Source of the DNA: Lentisphaerota bacterium
GTDB lineage: Bacteria; Verrucomicrobiota; Lentisphaeria; Victivallales; Victivallaceae
Direction of reading: 5' to 3'
Length of the DNA: 62,086 bases
Assembly (NCBI GenBank): GCA_015061615.1
Contig: SUWE01000010.1
Location: forward strand, 1-62,086
In this document: positions 1 to 8,414 of the stretch, in pieces
Layout: every line of letters begins with the position of its first letter
Position numbering within the stretch: the first letter of the stretch is position 1
The notes under the pieces: model-generated
Databases searched by the model: none
The model's input: only the letters and a program-made list of their open reading frames with translations
What the model was told of the DNA's origin: nothing
Program-made: the position numbers and the translations under genes

Positions 1-201
1 CTCCTGTCGCCAGAAAAGGCGGCAGAGGGTGAAACTTTGCGACACATGAGTCGAACCACCACCACACACGCATACCACTTGCCAGTACAAAATCCCGCAC
101 GCGCGGGCGCCAGGGGTGCAGGGGGCGGCGTTAGCACCCCTGCAAAAAAACACAGGTTTTGCGCTCAGCCCCTTTTGCAATTACCTAAAAAAAATAATGA
201 T
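1..201. other. Intergenic stretch with GC-rich hairpin
   Basis: No gene is supported here. A perfect 9-bp inverted repeat (111-119 with 134-142) flanks a G-rich loop and is followed by seven A on the plus strand. For the minus-strand gene that ends at 202 the T-run would come before the hairpin, so this is not a standard terminator for it. It may be the edge of a larger repeat or of a gene outside the window. Confidence 0.4.
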
Positions 202-2505
202 TCAATAGCCTCTTGATTTCAGCTCTTTGACAACTTTCGGCAAAGTATTATCCATAAAGTCCATGATTTCGGCCGCATCCAACAAGAGATTAACTCCCTC
301 TTGAAACCTTACGGCGTCCCGGAACTTTCTTGCTTCTTCTTCCTGCCGATATTGCTGCCGTCTGTATTCTCTTTCGGCTTCTGCCAATGCTCTGTTTTTA
401 CGATCTTCTTCTTCCTTTCTTTTCTTTTCAAAATAATCTTTATAAAGATAATTTCTGAAATAATAAAGTTTTATCTCGGCTTTTTTATGCCCTTTGGATG
501 CGGCGATTTCCAAATATTTACATCTCTCTTCAACAGTCAATTTTGACTCATACATTTGTACCAGTTCAAAAGCGGCATTTCCGTTTGCATCATCTTCTGC
601 GCTATAAGAAGAAGCTTTTTCCTTCAGCCATTTGAAACGGGCATTTTCTTTTTGTTCTCTTGCCGAGCGTATTTGTCTGTAACGCGCATAAGTTTTCTCA
701 TACTCCTCAACCGCCCCTCTTGCTTTGAAACAATAAGCTAAATTGTATAAAATCGACTCCATATTTTCGGGATATGCTTTTTTCAATAAGGCACTGTAAT
801 ATTTTTCTGCGGATAAATAATTTTTCTCAAACCCGTTTTCTCCGCGATAATAGTTTGTGCCAAGTTCTTCCATTGCCGCTTTGCTCCCCTGATCGGCAGA
901 ATCGACGAGATATTTCATATACTCCTGATTATTTTTATTCCGTTGATGATATTTCCCGATTTGATAAAGTGCATCTGCACTCAATTTATCGGCTTTCTGA
1001 TAGTAAGCTAAAGCTGTTTCAAAATTTTTCGCAGTCCCGATGCCTTTTTCATAACAGTATCCAAGTTTCTCATAAGCCTTTTTGCAGCCGTTTTCAACTG
1101 CCATTTGCAGATACTTGAAAGCATCGGCGGCAGAATCATGTCTGTAACTGTATGAATAATTTTTTAATTTGCTGATTCCCAAACGGTACATTGCTTCCAC
1201 ATGACCTTTATCGGCGGCCTGTTTGAAATATTTATCTGCCGCAGTCTGACTGTACTCCTTGACGCCCCAGCAATTTTCATAACATAAGCCAACTTGGAAT
1301 AACGCCTTGATATTGCCCGATTTTGCTGATTCCATGTAGATATCAAAAGCCTTTTTCATATTTTGCGGAGTTCCAACTCCTTTTTGATAACACTCCGCAA
1401 GAACCAATTTCGCTTCGGGATACTTATCGGCAACTGATGCAATATAACTGAAGCCTTTTTGGGGATCCGCTTTAACTCCGAGTCCCCCTAAATAGCAGGT
1501 CGCCAGAATCAATTTGGCTTGATATTGACCTTTTTTATCAAGAATCGAAGCATATTTGAAAACTTCTGCATAATTTACAGGCATGTTTATTCCGTTAAGA
1601 TTGTAATTCACAAGCATCCAGAGGGCATTTATGCTGTTCTTGTCTGCGGCTTTTTTCAAATATTGAACTCCTTTGGCAAACTCCTGCTGATTTTTGACAT
1701 CGCGGCAAAAATATACTCCGAACTCAAGCATGAGTTTTGCATAATCCGCATCTTTTTGAAATTTGCGTTTTTTCTCTAAGGGGAGCAGATATTTTTCCGC
1801 TTCGATATAATTTTTATCAAAAAGTGTACCGTCAGTATAAAGTTGAACTAATTTATATTGAGCTTTGGTATAATTTTTATCAGCTGATTTTTTCAAATAT
1901 TCAAGGACTTTATTTTTGTATTTTTCGCCGCCATTTTCCAAATAGAAGATTGCCGATTTATATTGAGATGCGGCATTGTTTTCGGAAAATCCCTTATATA
2001 ATTGCTTGAATTTACTGATTCCCGATTTCATATCCCAGAAATCACGGAAAAACAAAAGGATTTTTGCATCTTCACTCCCTGATTCCGCGGCTTTTTTCAA
2101 ATACTTTTCAGCGAGGGAAAAATCCTGTTTTCCCATAGCTCCGGAACGGTAACTTTCGCCCAGTTGAAATTGAGCTTCGAGGCAATTATTATCAGCGGCA
2201 AGTTTTATCAATTTCCATGCCTTGACGTGATCTTTCCGTCCCCCGTCTCCCCGCAAATAACAGTTTCCTAAAAAGTATTGTGCCTGCGGATGATTTTTTT
2301 CAACAGCTTTTTCCAAATGGTAAACAGCCTTCTGCCAATCTTTTTCTATGCCATAGCCGTAGTAACAGCAGATCGCAAATTTGTATTGAGAATCAGCATC
2401 ATCAAGTTTTTTCAAAAAATGTTTTGCATCCAACCGGGCAGTTGAAAAAACCGGGAAAGAGTAAATTAATGAAAAGATGACAAGAACTGTTCGATATTTT
2501 TTCAT
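202..2505 (-). CDS. Secreted Sel1-like repeat protein (767 aa)
   Basis: The protein begins with a Sec-type signal peptide (hydrophobic stretch about residues 5-20, ending near FSTARLDA) followed by roughly eighteen 36-residue Sel1/TPR-like helical repeats. These are recognisable by recurring A..Y..G..Y..G and AL.YY.KAA patterns. The C-terminus (about 690-740) is a highly charged coiled coil rich in E, K, R and Q. Sel1 proteins are scaffolds for protein-protein contacts; this one is probably periplasmic or surface exposed. Its partner cannot be read from the sequence. It stands alone, 77 bp downstream of ribF on the same strand. A Sel1 solenoid is certain; the biological role is unknown. Confidence 0.85.
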   Translation of the reverse strand: MKKYRTVLVIFSLIYSFPVFSTARLDAKHFLKKLDDADSQYKFAICCYYGYGIEKDWQKAVYHLEKAVEKNHPQAQYFLGNCYLRGDGGRKDHVKAWKLIKLAADNNCLEAQFQLGESYRSGAMGKQDFSLAEKYLKKAAESGSEDAKILLFFRDFWDMKSGISKFKQLYKGFSENNAASQYKSAIFYLENGGEKYKNKVLEYLKKSADKNYTKAQYKLVQLYTDGTLFDKNYIEAEKYLLPLEKKRKFQKDADYAKLMLEFGVYFCRDVKNQQEFAKGVQYLKKAADKNSINALWMLVNYNLNGINMPVNYAEVFKYASILDKKGQYQAKLILATCYLGGLGVKADPQKGFSYIASVADKYPEAKLVLAECYQKGVGTPQNMKKAFDIYMESAKSGNIKALFQVGLCYENCWGVKEYSQTAADKYFKQAADKGHVEAMYRLGISKLKNYSYSYRHDSAADAFKYLQMAVENGCKKAYEKLGYCYEKGIGTAKNFETALAYYQKADKLSADALYQIGKYHQRNKNNQEYMKYLVDSADQGSKAAMEELGTNYYRGENGFEKNYLSAEKYYSALLKKAYPENMESILYNLAYCFKARGAVEEYEKTYARYRQIRSAREQKENARFKWLKEKASSYSAEDDANGNAAFELVQMYESKLTVEERCKYLEIAASKGHKKAEIKLYYFRNYLYKDYFEKKRKEEEDRKNRALAEAEREYRRQQYRQEEEARKFRDAVRFQEGVNLLLDAAEIMDFMDNTLPKVVKELKSRGY

Positions 2506-2582
2506 GATTGCCTGTCTTACTCAAAAATTGTTATTGCACCAACTTTTGTGATATTATCAAATTTCAGCATTGTGAAAAACTT

Positions 2583-3512
2583 TCAGCCGTTCTGCCGTAC
2601 TTCGGCAATATCTTTGAAAATCTGCTCTTTCAGTGCGTCAGGGGAGTCGAATTTGCGTTCACTCCGGATGAAGCGGCGCACTTTCACGGTGATATTTCTG
2701 CCGTAGAGAGAACCTTCAAAATCCAGCAGATGTATCTCCACGCGCCGCAAACCGTTGCCGAAGGTCGGCGCCACACCGATATTCAAAATGGCGGTATAAG
2801 TTTTCCCGTCAAGGGGAACTTTGCCGCTGTAAACTCCGAAAGGCAGAGGCAGAAGAGAACCGCTTTTCAAATTGGCTGTAGGTGCGGCAAGTTTGCTTCC
2901 GGCGATTTGAAAACCGTGTTCGACCACGCCGGACATTTCCACTTCACGCCCCCAGAGACGCGCCGCATAAGCGATATCTCCCGCCGCCAGCGCCTGACGG
3001 ATGGCGGTGGAACTGATGGTGACTCCGTCAAGTTCAAGCTCTTTTACCGCATCGAAACTCCAGTTGTTTTCCCGGCAGAATCTGTCCAGCACACCTTTAT
3101 TGCCGCTGCCCTTTGCTCCGAAACGCCACTTTTCACCGACGCAGATGCCGGAAACTTCAAAAACTCCGTTGTCACGCAATCCGGCAAGGAACTCATCCGG
3201 AGTCAATGCGGCAGTTTCTGCGGAAAAGTCAATAAATCCGCAGCTGTCCGCTCCGGCATCAAGCAGCATCTTCACCCGTTCATCCACACTTACCAGCAGT
3301 TCGGGTGAGGATTCTTTTGCCAGCAGTTGACGCGGGTGCGGAACAAACGTCAGCGCCATTACGAGCGCCCCGGAAAGTGCGGCACGGCGGCGCGCGGCGG
3401 AAATTATCGCCTGATGTCCCGGATGGACTCCGTCAAAAACTCCGGCGGCGATGATCCACTTTTCCCCTGCCGGCAGGGGGATATTTTCAAAAATTTTAAT
3501 AAAATTGCTCAT
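2583..3512 (-). CDS. ribF: Bifunctional riboflavin kinase/FAD synthetase
   Basis: RibF converts riboflavin to FMN and then FAD in the cytoplasm. The N-terminal nucleotidyltransferase half shows GVFDGVHPGHQAII (about residues 23-36), the class-defining adenylyltransferase motif, and a second conserved stretch at FISSTAIRQAL-like (ISSTAIRQAL). The C-terminal flavokinase half starts near residue 180 with the GxxLAAPTANL-type motif and continues through PFGVYSG. At 309 aa the length is normal. It is divergent from coaD and shares the 103-bp region between them, which gives two nucleotidyltransferases of cofactor biosynthesis back to back. Confidence 0.95.
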   Translation of the reverse strand: MSNFIKIFENIPLPAGEKWIIAAGVFDGVHPGHQAIISAARRRAALSGALVMALTFVPHPRQLLAKESSPELLVSVDERVKMLLDAGADSCGFIDFSAETAALTPDEFLAGLRDNGVFEVSGICVGEKWRFGAKGSGNKGVLDRFCRENNWSFDAVKELELDGVTISSTAIRQALAAGDIAYAARLWGREVEMSGVVEHGFQIAGSKLAAPTANLKSGSLLPLPFGVYSGKVPLDGKTYTAILNIGVAPTFGNGLRRVEIHLLDFEGSLYGRNITVKVRRFIRSERKFDSPDALKEQIFKDIAEVRQNG

Positions 3513-3550
3513 ATTCTCAGCTTATTCAGTCAAAAAAGACTCTCCGGTAA

Positions 3551-3578
3551 TTGCAAAAACGTTTAACAATGATATATT
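3551..3578 (+). promoter_or_regulatory. Candidate coaD promoter
   Basis: TTGCAA at 3551-3556 and TATATT at 3573-3578 are separated by 16 bp. This suits a sigma-70 promoter reading into coaD, whose start is 38 bp past the -10 box. An overlapping TATTAT gives an 18-bp spacer instead. The match is by eye only. Confidence 0.4.
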
Positions 3579-3615
3579 ATACACCGGAAGTTCCGAAAAG
3601 TCAAAAAGGATTGTT

Positions 3616-4101
3616 ATGAAAACCGTATTATACCCCGGATCGTTTGATCCATTTACCAATGGACACCTGGATTTGGTGGAAAGAGCCGGTCACCTCTTTG
3701 ACCGGGTGATCGTGGCAGTCGCGGTCAACGCGGCGAAGTCCCCGATCTTCACAATGGAAGAACGCTGCGCCCTCATCAGGGAAAGCTGTTCACAACTTCA
3801 GCATGTCGAAGTCGTATCCATCGACGGTCTTCTGGTGGACTCCCTTGAATATTACGGTGCCGATGCGATTTTGCGCGGTCTGCGCGCCTTTTCCGACTTT
3901 GAATATGAACTTCAGATGGCACTGCTCAACCGCAATCTCAAACGGCAGTGCGAAACGATCTTCATGATGCCGACACTGAAAAACTCTTTTGTATCTTCCA
4001 CTTTAGTCAAAGAGGTCGCCAGACTGGGGGGAAATTTTGAAGAATACGTTCCGGAACCGGTAGCAAATGCGCTCAAAATCAAACTGGGCATTGAAAGATG
4101 A
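3616..4101 (+). CDS. coaD: Phosphopantetheine adenylyltransferase
   Basis: CoaD transfers AMP from ATP to 4'-phosphopantetheine, the penultimate step of CoA synthesis. The start at 3616 was chosen because an AAAGGA ribosome site lies 5 bases upstream and the protein then begins MKTVLYPGSFDPFTNGH, exactly where the family begins. An upstream in-frame ATG would add 55 residues with no family counterpart. TNGH is the TxGH nucleotide-binding motif, and SSTLVKEVA with a GG.. VP tail matches the ISSTxVR region. At 161 aa it is the usual length. It overlaps the next gene by 4 bp (ATGA), implying translational coupling. Confidence 0.96.
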   Translation: MKTVLYPGSFDPFTNGHLDLVERAGHLFDRVIVAVAVNAAKSPIFTMEERCALIRESCSQLQHVEVVSIDGLLVDSLEYYGADAILRGLRAFSDFEYELQMALLNRNLKRQCETIFMMPTLKNSFVSSTLVKEVARLGGNFEEYVPEPVANALKIKLGIER

Positions 4102-4814
4102 AAAGTTCACTCATGTTCAAAGCCGCTTCGATACTTGAAGCGATCTGTGCCTCAAAGCACCCGGTGGCAATCAAGGAGCTGACCGGCATTCTGGATCTGC
4201 CGCTGCCCACTGTCAGCCGGCTCTGCGCCGATCTGATCGAGATCGGACTGCTGGAAAAGACCGATTACCACCACCTTGTCCCCGGAATATCGCTGATGCG
4301 TCTGGGGTATCAGGCGAAGTTCCTTTCGCCGCTGTTGGAAATACTCAAAGCAACAGTTGACGATCACAGCCGCTTATCCGGATTGAATGCGGCAGTGTTC
4401 GGTTATCAGCACGGAGCATTCTTTGAAATTTACAACTTTCATCAGAATAATCCGCTGCAGGATCCCCTGCGCCTGACCGGAGCATATCTGGTTCTGCTTG
4501 CAGCATCCGGCACCAAAGCCGAAACTGCGCAGGAGATCGTCCGCAAAAAATATCCGGATATGCCGGTGACCGAACAGATAATCTGCGACCGGGAGTTCAG
4601 CGTTCTGCAAACGCAAAAGACCCTTACACGGGTCGCGCCGCACCGCAAATGGGCGATCACCATGCCCTTTATTTACGACGGTATCGTCTGCACGCTCTCT
4701 TTTTATGGAACCGGAAAAGAGGAACGGAATGTGGAAGCGGAAGTTTTTGAAGTTTCCAAAGTTCTTTCACGCATCCGTACCGCCGTCGACCGCGCCGGGA
4801 AAGGAGAGGAGTAA
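4098..4814 (+). CDS. IclR-like transcriptional regulator
   Basis: The first 65 residues form a winged helix-turn-helix (ASILEAICASKHPVAIKELTGILDLPLPTVSRLCADLIEIGLLEK) typical of IclR and related regulators. The remaining ~170 residues fit an effector-binding domain, but the usual IclR sensing motifs are weak, so the family call is tentative. It overlaps coaD by 4 bp and lies 6 bp before the membrane glycosyltransferase gene, so the three genes are probably co-transcribed. The ligand is unknown. Confidence 0.7.
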   Translation: MKSSLMFKAASILEAICASKHPVAIKELTGILDLPLPTVSRLCADLIEIGLLEKTDYHHLVPGISLMRLGYQAKFLSPLLEILKATVDDHSRLSGLNAAVFGYQHGAFFEIYNFHQNNPLQDPLRLTGAYLVLLAASGTKAETAQEIVRKKYPDMPVTEQIICDREFSVLQTQKTLTRVAPHRKWAITMPFIYDGIVCTLSFYGTGKEERNVEAEVFEVSKVLSRIRTAVDRAGKGEE

Positions 4815-4820
4815 GCTGAA

Positions 4821-6623
4821 ATGGAAGAGTTCGCCGCCTTTATCAGAAAACACCTTGATGCAACCGCCGCAATACTGATTTTTCTGGTGACTCTCTGTTT
4901 TTTTCTGCCGTCGCTGAACTTTGCCCCGGTACCGATGGATAACACGCCTTACTCCGGAATGGCGTATTTGCTGACCTTCACCTGGCAGAATTTCATATAC
5001 CATCTGAAAACCCCGGTACTTGACCTCTATTCACCGCTGGTGATGCACTCGCTGATGCTGGATAATCTGATTTGGGGCAATGAGCTGCTGCAAGCCGGCG
5101 GCAGACTGCACAATATTATTCTGCACAGTTCAAGCACGGTGATATTCTATTTTCTGCTGCGCGAACTGAAACTTGTCCGTTTGAATAAGGAGCATCCCTT
5201 TACGTTGTCGATTCCTTCGGCGGTTTTCGGAGCGCTCTGTTTCGCCCTGCACCCACAGCGTATCGAATCGGTGATCTGGCTTGCTGAACGCAAAGATGTT
5301 CAGGCGGTATTCCTCGGATTTCTCAGCACGCTTTTGTTTATCCGGAGTTTCAGAAAAAACCGTCTGCCCATACTCGGCGCGCTCTGCTATTTTCTCTCTT
5401 TCGGAGCAAAACCGACGATCATCACCCTGCCCGGAGTCCTGCTGCTGGGCATATGGGTCTGCACCGCGAAGTTCGATTGGAAAAAAGCCCTGAAAATGCT
5501 CTCGCCCTATATCGCTGCCGCCGTGGTCTATATACTGCTGAATATGGTACAGCTTGCCGCTTTTGCGGGGGGCGCGGCAAGCGGCGCATTCACTGCCGAC
5601 CGTCTGGAAATCGTGGTATTGAATTACACAAATTACTTTTTCAAAACGCTCTTTCCGCTGAATATCCAGCCTCTCTATCCGCTGTTCCGCCTGGATGCGG
5701 CAATGCTGGCGGAACTCCTCATCTTCTGGGGCGGAGCGCTTATCCTTGCAATAACAGCACTGGTCAGGATAAAAAAACATAACTGTTTTTCCGACTTCAT
5801 CTTTCCGCTTTTTCTGGCATTTGCCGGAACCCTTCTGCCGATGGCAGGATTCAAGGTGATCGGCAATGCGGAGTTTGCCGACCGTTACAGCTACTATCCG
5901 TCGATTTTCATCTGGATCGGTCTGGCGGCGGCAGTGGAGTATTACTCCTGCCGGCAGTTCATTCTGAAATTCACCTTCTGGGCATACGCTTCGCTCATTG
6001 CAGTTCTTGGACTCTGTTATCTTTACACCTGGCAGAGTGAAGACTCTTTCATCAACGCCGCGCTCGGCGACGGTGTAAACGCCAATCCGGCAGTCTTGCG
6101 GATGGCATCATGGTCAAGTTTTGAAAAACAGGAGTATGCCGCCGCGCTGAACTTCGCTTATCAGGCGGCGAACAACAGTATCCATAAAGATGTCGACCCG
6201 CTCTTCATCCGCGCACTGGAAGGGATGATCGAACTTGCTCAGGGCAACGGAGCAGGTCTGGAAAAAATCGACTCCGCCATCACCGATCCGAAGTGGGGAT
6301 ATATGCGGCGGATAGACCGGAACTTTTCTGAAAATGCCCTGCTTGTTTCAGCCAATACCCATCTGGCAAGAAAAACGCCCGCAGATGAAAAATTTGCCAT
6401 CGGCATCTTCCACGTTCTCGGCTGTATCACCGAAGGCAGTGACCCGGCAAAAGAGCTGAATTACCGGGCAATCGCCGCATATCTGGCAAAAGATTACGCT
6501 CTGGCGGAAGATTTGATGCTTCAGGCGCTGCGTTACGCGCCGGGGGACAAAAATATGCGTGCCAATCTGGAAAATTTCCGCGCTCTTAAAAACCGGGCTG
6601 CAAAAGCAGCATCGACTGAATAA
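4821..6623 (+). CDS. TMTC-like multi-pass membrane glycosyltransferase with C-terminal TPR
   Basis: About 10-12 membrane helices span residues 15-420, followed by a soluble TPR-like region (about 430-590; A.A...QAA, A.YLAKDYALAEDLMLQALRYAP). The loop HPQRIESVIWLAERKDV near residue 137-153 is the hallmark of the TMTC/DUF1736 family of GT-C dolichyl- or polyprenyl-phosphate mannosyltransferases. This suggests transfer of a lipid-linked sugar onto a protein or glycan on the outer face of the membrane. A GAGGAG ribosome site precedes the ATG. Its last 38 bp overlap the convergent lipoprotein gene. The sugar and acceptor cannot be told from sequence. Confidence 0.75.
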   Translation: MEEFAAFIRKHLDATAAILIFLVTLCFFLPSLNFAPVPMDNTPYSGMAYLLTFTWQNFIYHLKTPVLDLYSPLVMHSLMLDNLIWGNELLQAGGRLHNIILHSSSTVIFYFLLRELKLVRLNKEHPFTLSIPSAVFGALCFALHPQRIESVIWLAERKDVQAVFLGFLSTLLFIRSFRKNRLPILGALCYFLSFGAKPTIITLPGVLLLGIWVCTAKFDWKKALKMLSPYIAAAVVYILLNMVQLAAFAGGAASGAFTADRLEIVVLNYTNYFFKTLFPLNIQPLYPLFRLDAAMLAELLIFWGGALILAITALVRIKKHNCFSDFIFPLFLAFAGTLLPMAGFKVIGNAEFADRYSYYPSIFIWIGLAAAVEYYSCRQFILKFTFWAYASLIAVLGLCYLYTWQSEDSFINAALGDGVNANPAVLRMASWSSFEKQEYAAALNFAYQAANNSIHKDVDPLFIRALEGMIELAQGNGAGLEKIDSAITDPKWGYMRRIDRNFSENALLVSANTHLARKTPADEKFAIGIFHVLGCITEGSDPAKELNYRAIAAYLAKDYALAEDLMLQALRYAPGDKNMRANLENFRALKNRAAKAASTE

Positions 6624-7464
6624 ACTCTCTGTCCTTTTCCCTGCCGCGCGTCTGCGGCAGGCGGGAAATATCAAGCTGATAACGGTAATACCATTGGCGG
6701 AAGTTCCACAAATTTTCCGGAGTCGGTGCCTTTATATACGCTTTCTGCGCCGCTTCAAGCTGATTCTGCACCAGATAAAGCACATACGTTGCCGCCGCAC
6801 TCTGCATTTCAAGCAGAATCCCGTCAAGCGGCATATCCGGCGTGGACAACTGCTGACGGCGTATTTCCTCCGGCATAAGATAGAAAACTCCAGCCGCCTG
6901 CAACGCTTCAGCCGGATCCTGACTGACCGGCAGAGCCAGCGGCAGCGGCGTCCGTTCCCACACTTGCGGCGACACAAGAGGAACAGAAGCAAGAACTTCA
7001 TCGTCTGCACTTCCGGCAAGCTGTAATATTTCGATGTACAACTCCTTTTCGCGGGATTGCTGTTCTGCGGTTTTCCAGATGACACTCTGCAAAAACTCCC
7101 GTTCCGACAAGAGCAGCATCAGCCGGCAGCGCAATTCTCCGGCGTTCCATTTACGGATAAACGTCTCCGGTTCAGGAATAAACTGCACGGTACAGAACAC
7201 CACACTTTCCCAGAGAATTTCACGGGAAATGATATCTTTTCTGCTGCCGGTGTCACTGCGGACAAATGCCGCCATATCCGGCAGTTTGCTCCACCGTGTC
7301 GCCTGACGGCTGCGGCGGGCAAAATGTTGCAGAGCGGAGGCGGTTTCACCTTCAAGATGACGGTCAAGAACGCTTTTCAGCAAACACTCCTGAGTGACAG
7401 CCGCAGGTTTTTCCCGCAAAAAACAGCCGCAGAGAAAGATGAGCAGAAGCGGCAGAACTCTCAT
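6586..7464 (-). CDS. Hypothetical lipoprotein (292 aa)
   Basis: The N-terminus MRVLPLLLIFLCGCFLREK carries a lipobox (LCGC, Cys14), so the mature protein should be lipid anchored. The rest is mostly alpha-helical and charged, with no motif I recognise. The start overlaps the panB stop by 4 bp, so it is translated from the panB message, and the 3' end overlaps the convergent TMTC-like gene by 38 bp. Function unknown. Confidence 0.65.
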   Translation of the reverse strand: MRVLPLLLIFLCGCFLREKPAAVTQECLLKSVLDRHLEGETASALQHFARRSRQATRWSKLPDMAAFVRSDTGSRKDIISREILWESVVFCTVQFIPEPETFIRKWNAGELRCRLMLLLSEREFLQSVIWKTAEQQSREKELYIEILQLAGSADDEVLASVPLVSPQVWERTPLPLALPVSQDPAEALQAAGVFYLMPEEIRRQQLSTPDMPLDGILLEMQSAAATYVLYLVQNQLEAAQKAYIKAPTPENLWNFRQWYYRYQLDISRLPQTRGREKDREFIQSMLLLQPGF

Positions 7465-8258
7465 TTGAATGAATGTTCTTCTGTCGGGAAAGTGCCGTTT
7501 CTAACCTCATCAGCATAGGATTTGAGCGCGGCGGAAATAATTTCAGCACCCTCAAGATAACGTTTGGCATGTTTGGGTTTGAACTCCTGCAATCCCAGCA
7601 GGTCGGCGATCACCTGAACCTGACCGGAGCAGTATTTACCCGAACCGATACCGATGGTGGGAATATTCAGTTTGTTGGTAACTGCGGCGGCGACATCTTC
7701 GGTGACACACTCAAGGACAACGGCAAATGCCCCTGCCTCCTGAAGTGCCAGCGCATCGCGCATCACCTGTTCCGCGCCCGCATCATCTCTGCCGACGATT
7801 TTGTATCCGCCGGAAACCTGAACCCGCTGGGGCATCAATCCGACATGGCCCATCACCGGGATACCGGCACCGGTAAGTTTGCGGACAAGCTCCGCGTATT
7901 CGGCGCCGCCTTCGAGTTTCACGGCATCGGCACCGGTGGTTTTCATCGCAACTCCGGCATTGTGCATCGCCTGGGAGAGACTTTCCTGATAACTCATAAA
8001 CGGCATATCGAAAACGACAAACGCTTCCGGAGCGCCCCGGCGGACAGCTGCGGTGTGACTGAGCATATCCTCCATCGTCACCGGCAGGGTGTTTGCATAG
8101 CCGAGATGGGTCATGCCGACAGAATCGCCGACAAGAATAAAGTCGATGCCGCCGGCGGCGCAGAGGCGCGATTCGATCGCATCGTATGCGGTGGACATGA
8201 CCAGCTTTTCCTGTGCGGAGTAACGCTTCATCAAGGTTGACACGGTAACTTTTTTCAT
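7461..8258 (-). CDS. panB: 3-methyl-2-oxobutanoate hydroxymethyltransferase
   Basis: PanB adds a hydroxymethyl group from methylene-tetrahydrofolate to ketoisovalerate, the first committed step of pantothenate synthesis. The family blocks are all visible: MSTAYDAIESRLCAAGGIDFILVGDS (residues ~21-46; metal-binding Asp in VGDS), PFMSYQ, KLEGG, GHVGLMPQ and the catalytic Glu region VLECV. At 265 aa it is full length. An AAGGAT ribosome site precedes the ATG. Together with coaD nearby it supplies CoA, though they are not in one operon. Confidence 0.96.
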   Translation of the reverse strand: MKKVTVSTLMKRYSAQEKLVMSTAYDAIESRLCAAGGIDFILVGDSVGMTHLGYANTLPVTMEDMLSHTAAVRRGAPEAFVVFDMPFMSYQESLSQAMHNAGVAMKTTGADAVKLEGGAEYAELVRKLTGAGIPVMGHVGLMPQRVQVSGGYKIVGRDDAGAEQVMRDALALQEAGAFAVVLECVTEDVAAAVTNKLNIPTIGIGSGKYCSGQVQVIADLLGLQEFKPKHAKRYLEGAEIISAALKSYADEVRNGTFPTEEHSFK

Positions 8259-8300
8259 TTTATCCTTCTCCGGTGCAATAACGTAATGTGTTCATCATAT

Positions 8301-8329
8301 AAAATAACGCATAAGAAAGATTTTTTCAA
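8301..8329 (-). promoter_or_regulatory. Candidate panB promoter
   Basis: On the minus strand TTGAAA (8324-8329) and TATTTT (8301-8306) are spaced 17 bp apart, placing the transcription start about 30 bp upstream of the panB ATG. Confidence 0.45.
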
Positions 8330-8353
8330 TGTATTTTATCATTACGGACTTGA

Positions 8354-8390
8354 TTTTTCAGCTGGAACAGAGTATTTTTAACTGGAACAG
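8354..8390 (+). promoter_or_regulatory. Tandem operator-like repeats upstream of pfk
   Basis: Two near-identical blocks, TTTTTCAGCTGGAACAG (8354-8370) and TTTTTAACTGGAACAG (8375-8390), sit one after another about 20 bp apart, two helical turns, just before the pfk ribosome site. Same-face spacing suggests a regulator or activator site. The strong GGAGG at 8401-8405 lies 9 bp before the ATG. Confidence 0.4.
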
Positions 8391-8414
8391 CATTTTACAT
8401 GGAGGAAAAAATAT

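Noticed and set aside
109-150. Terminator for the Sel1 gene
   Set aside because: The hairpin at 111-142 is followed by A's on the plus strand, so on the minus strand the T-run comes before the stem, not after it.
3451-3615. N-terminal extension of coaD
   Set aside because: The longer frame passes through the promoter region and lacks family similarity; the start at 3616 has the ribosome site and begins at the family start.
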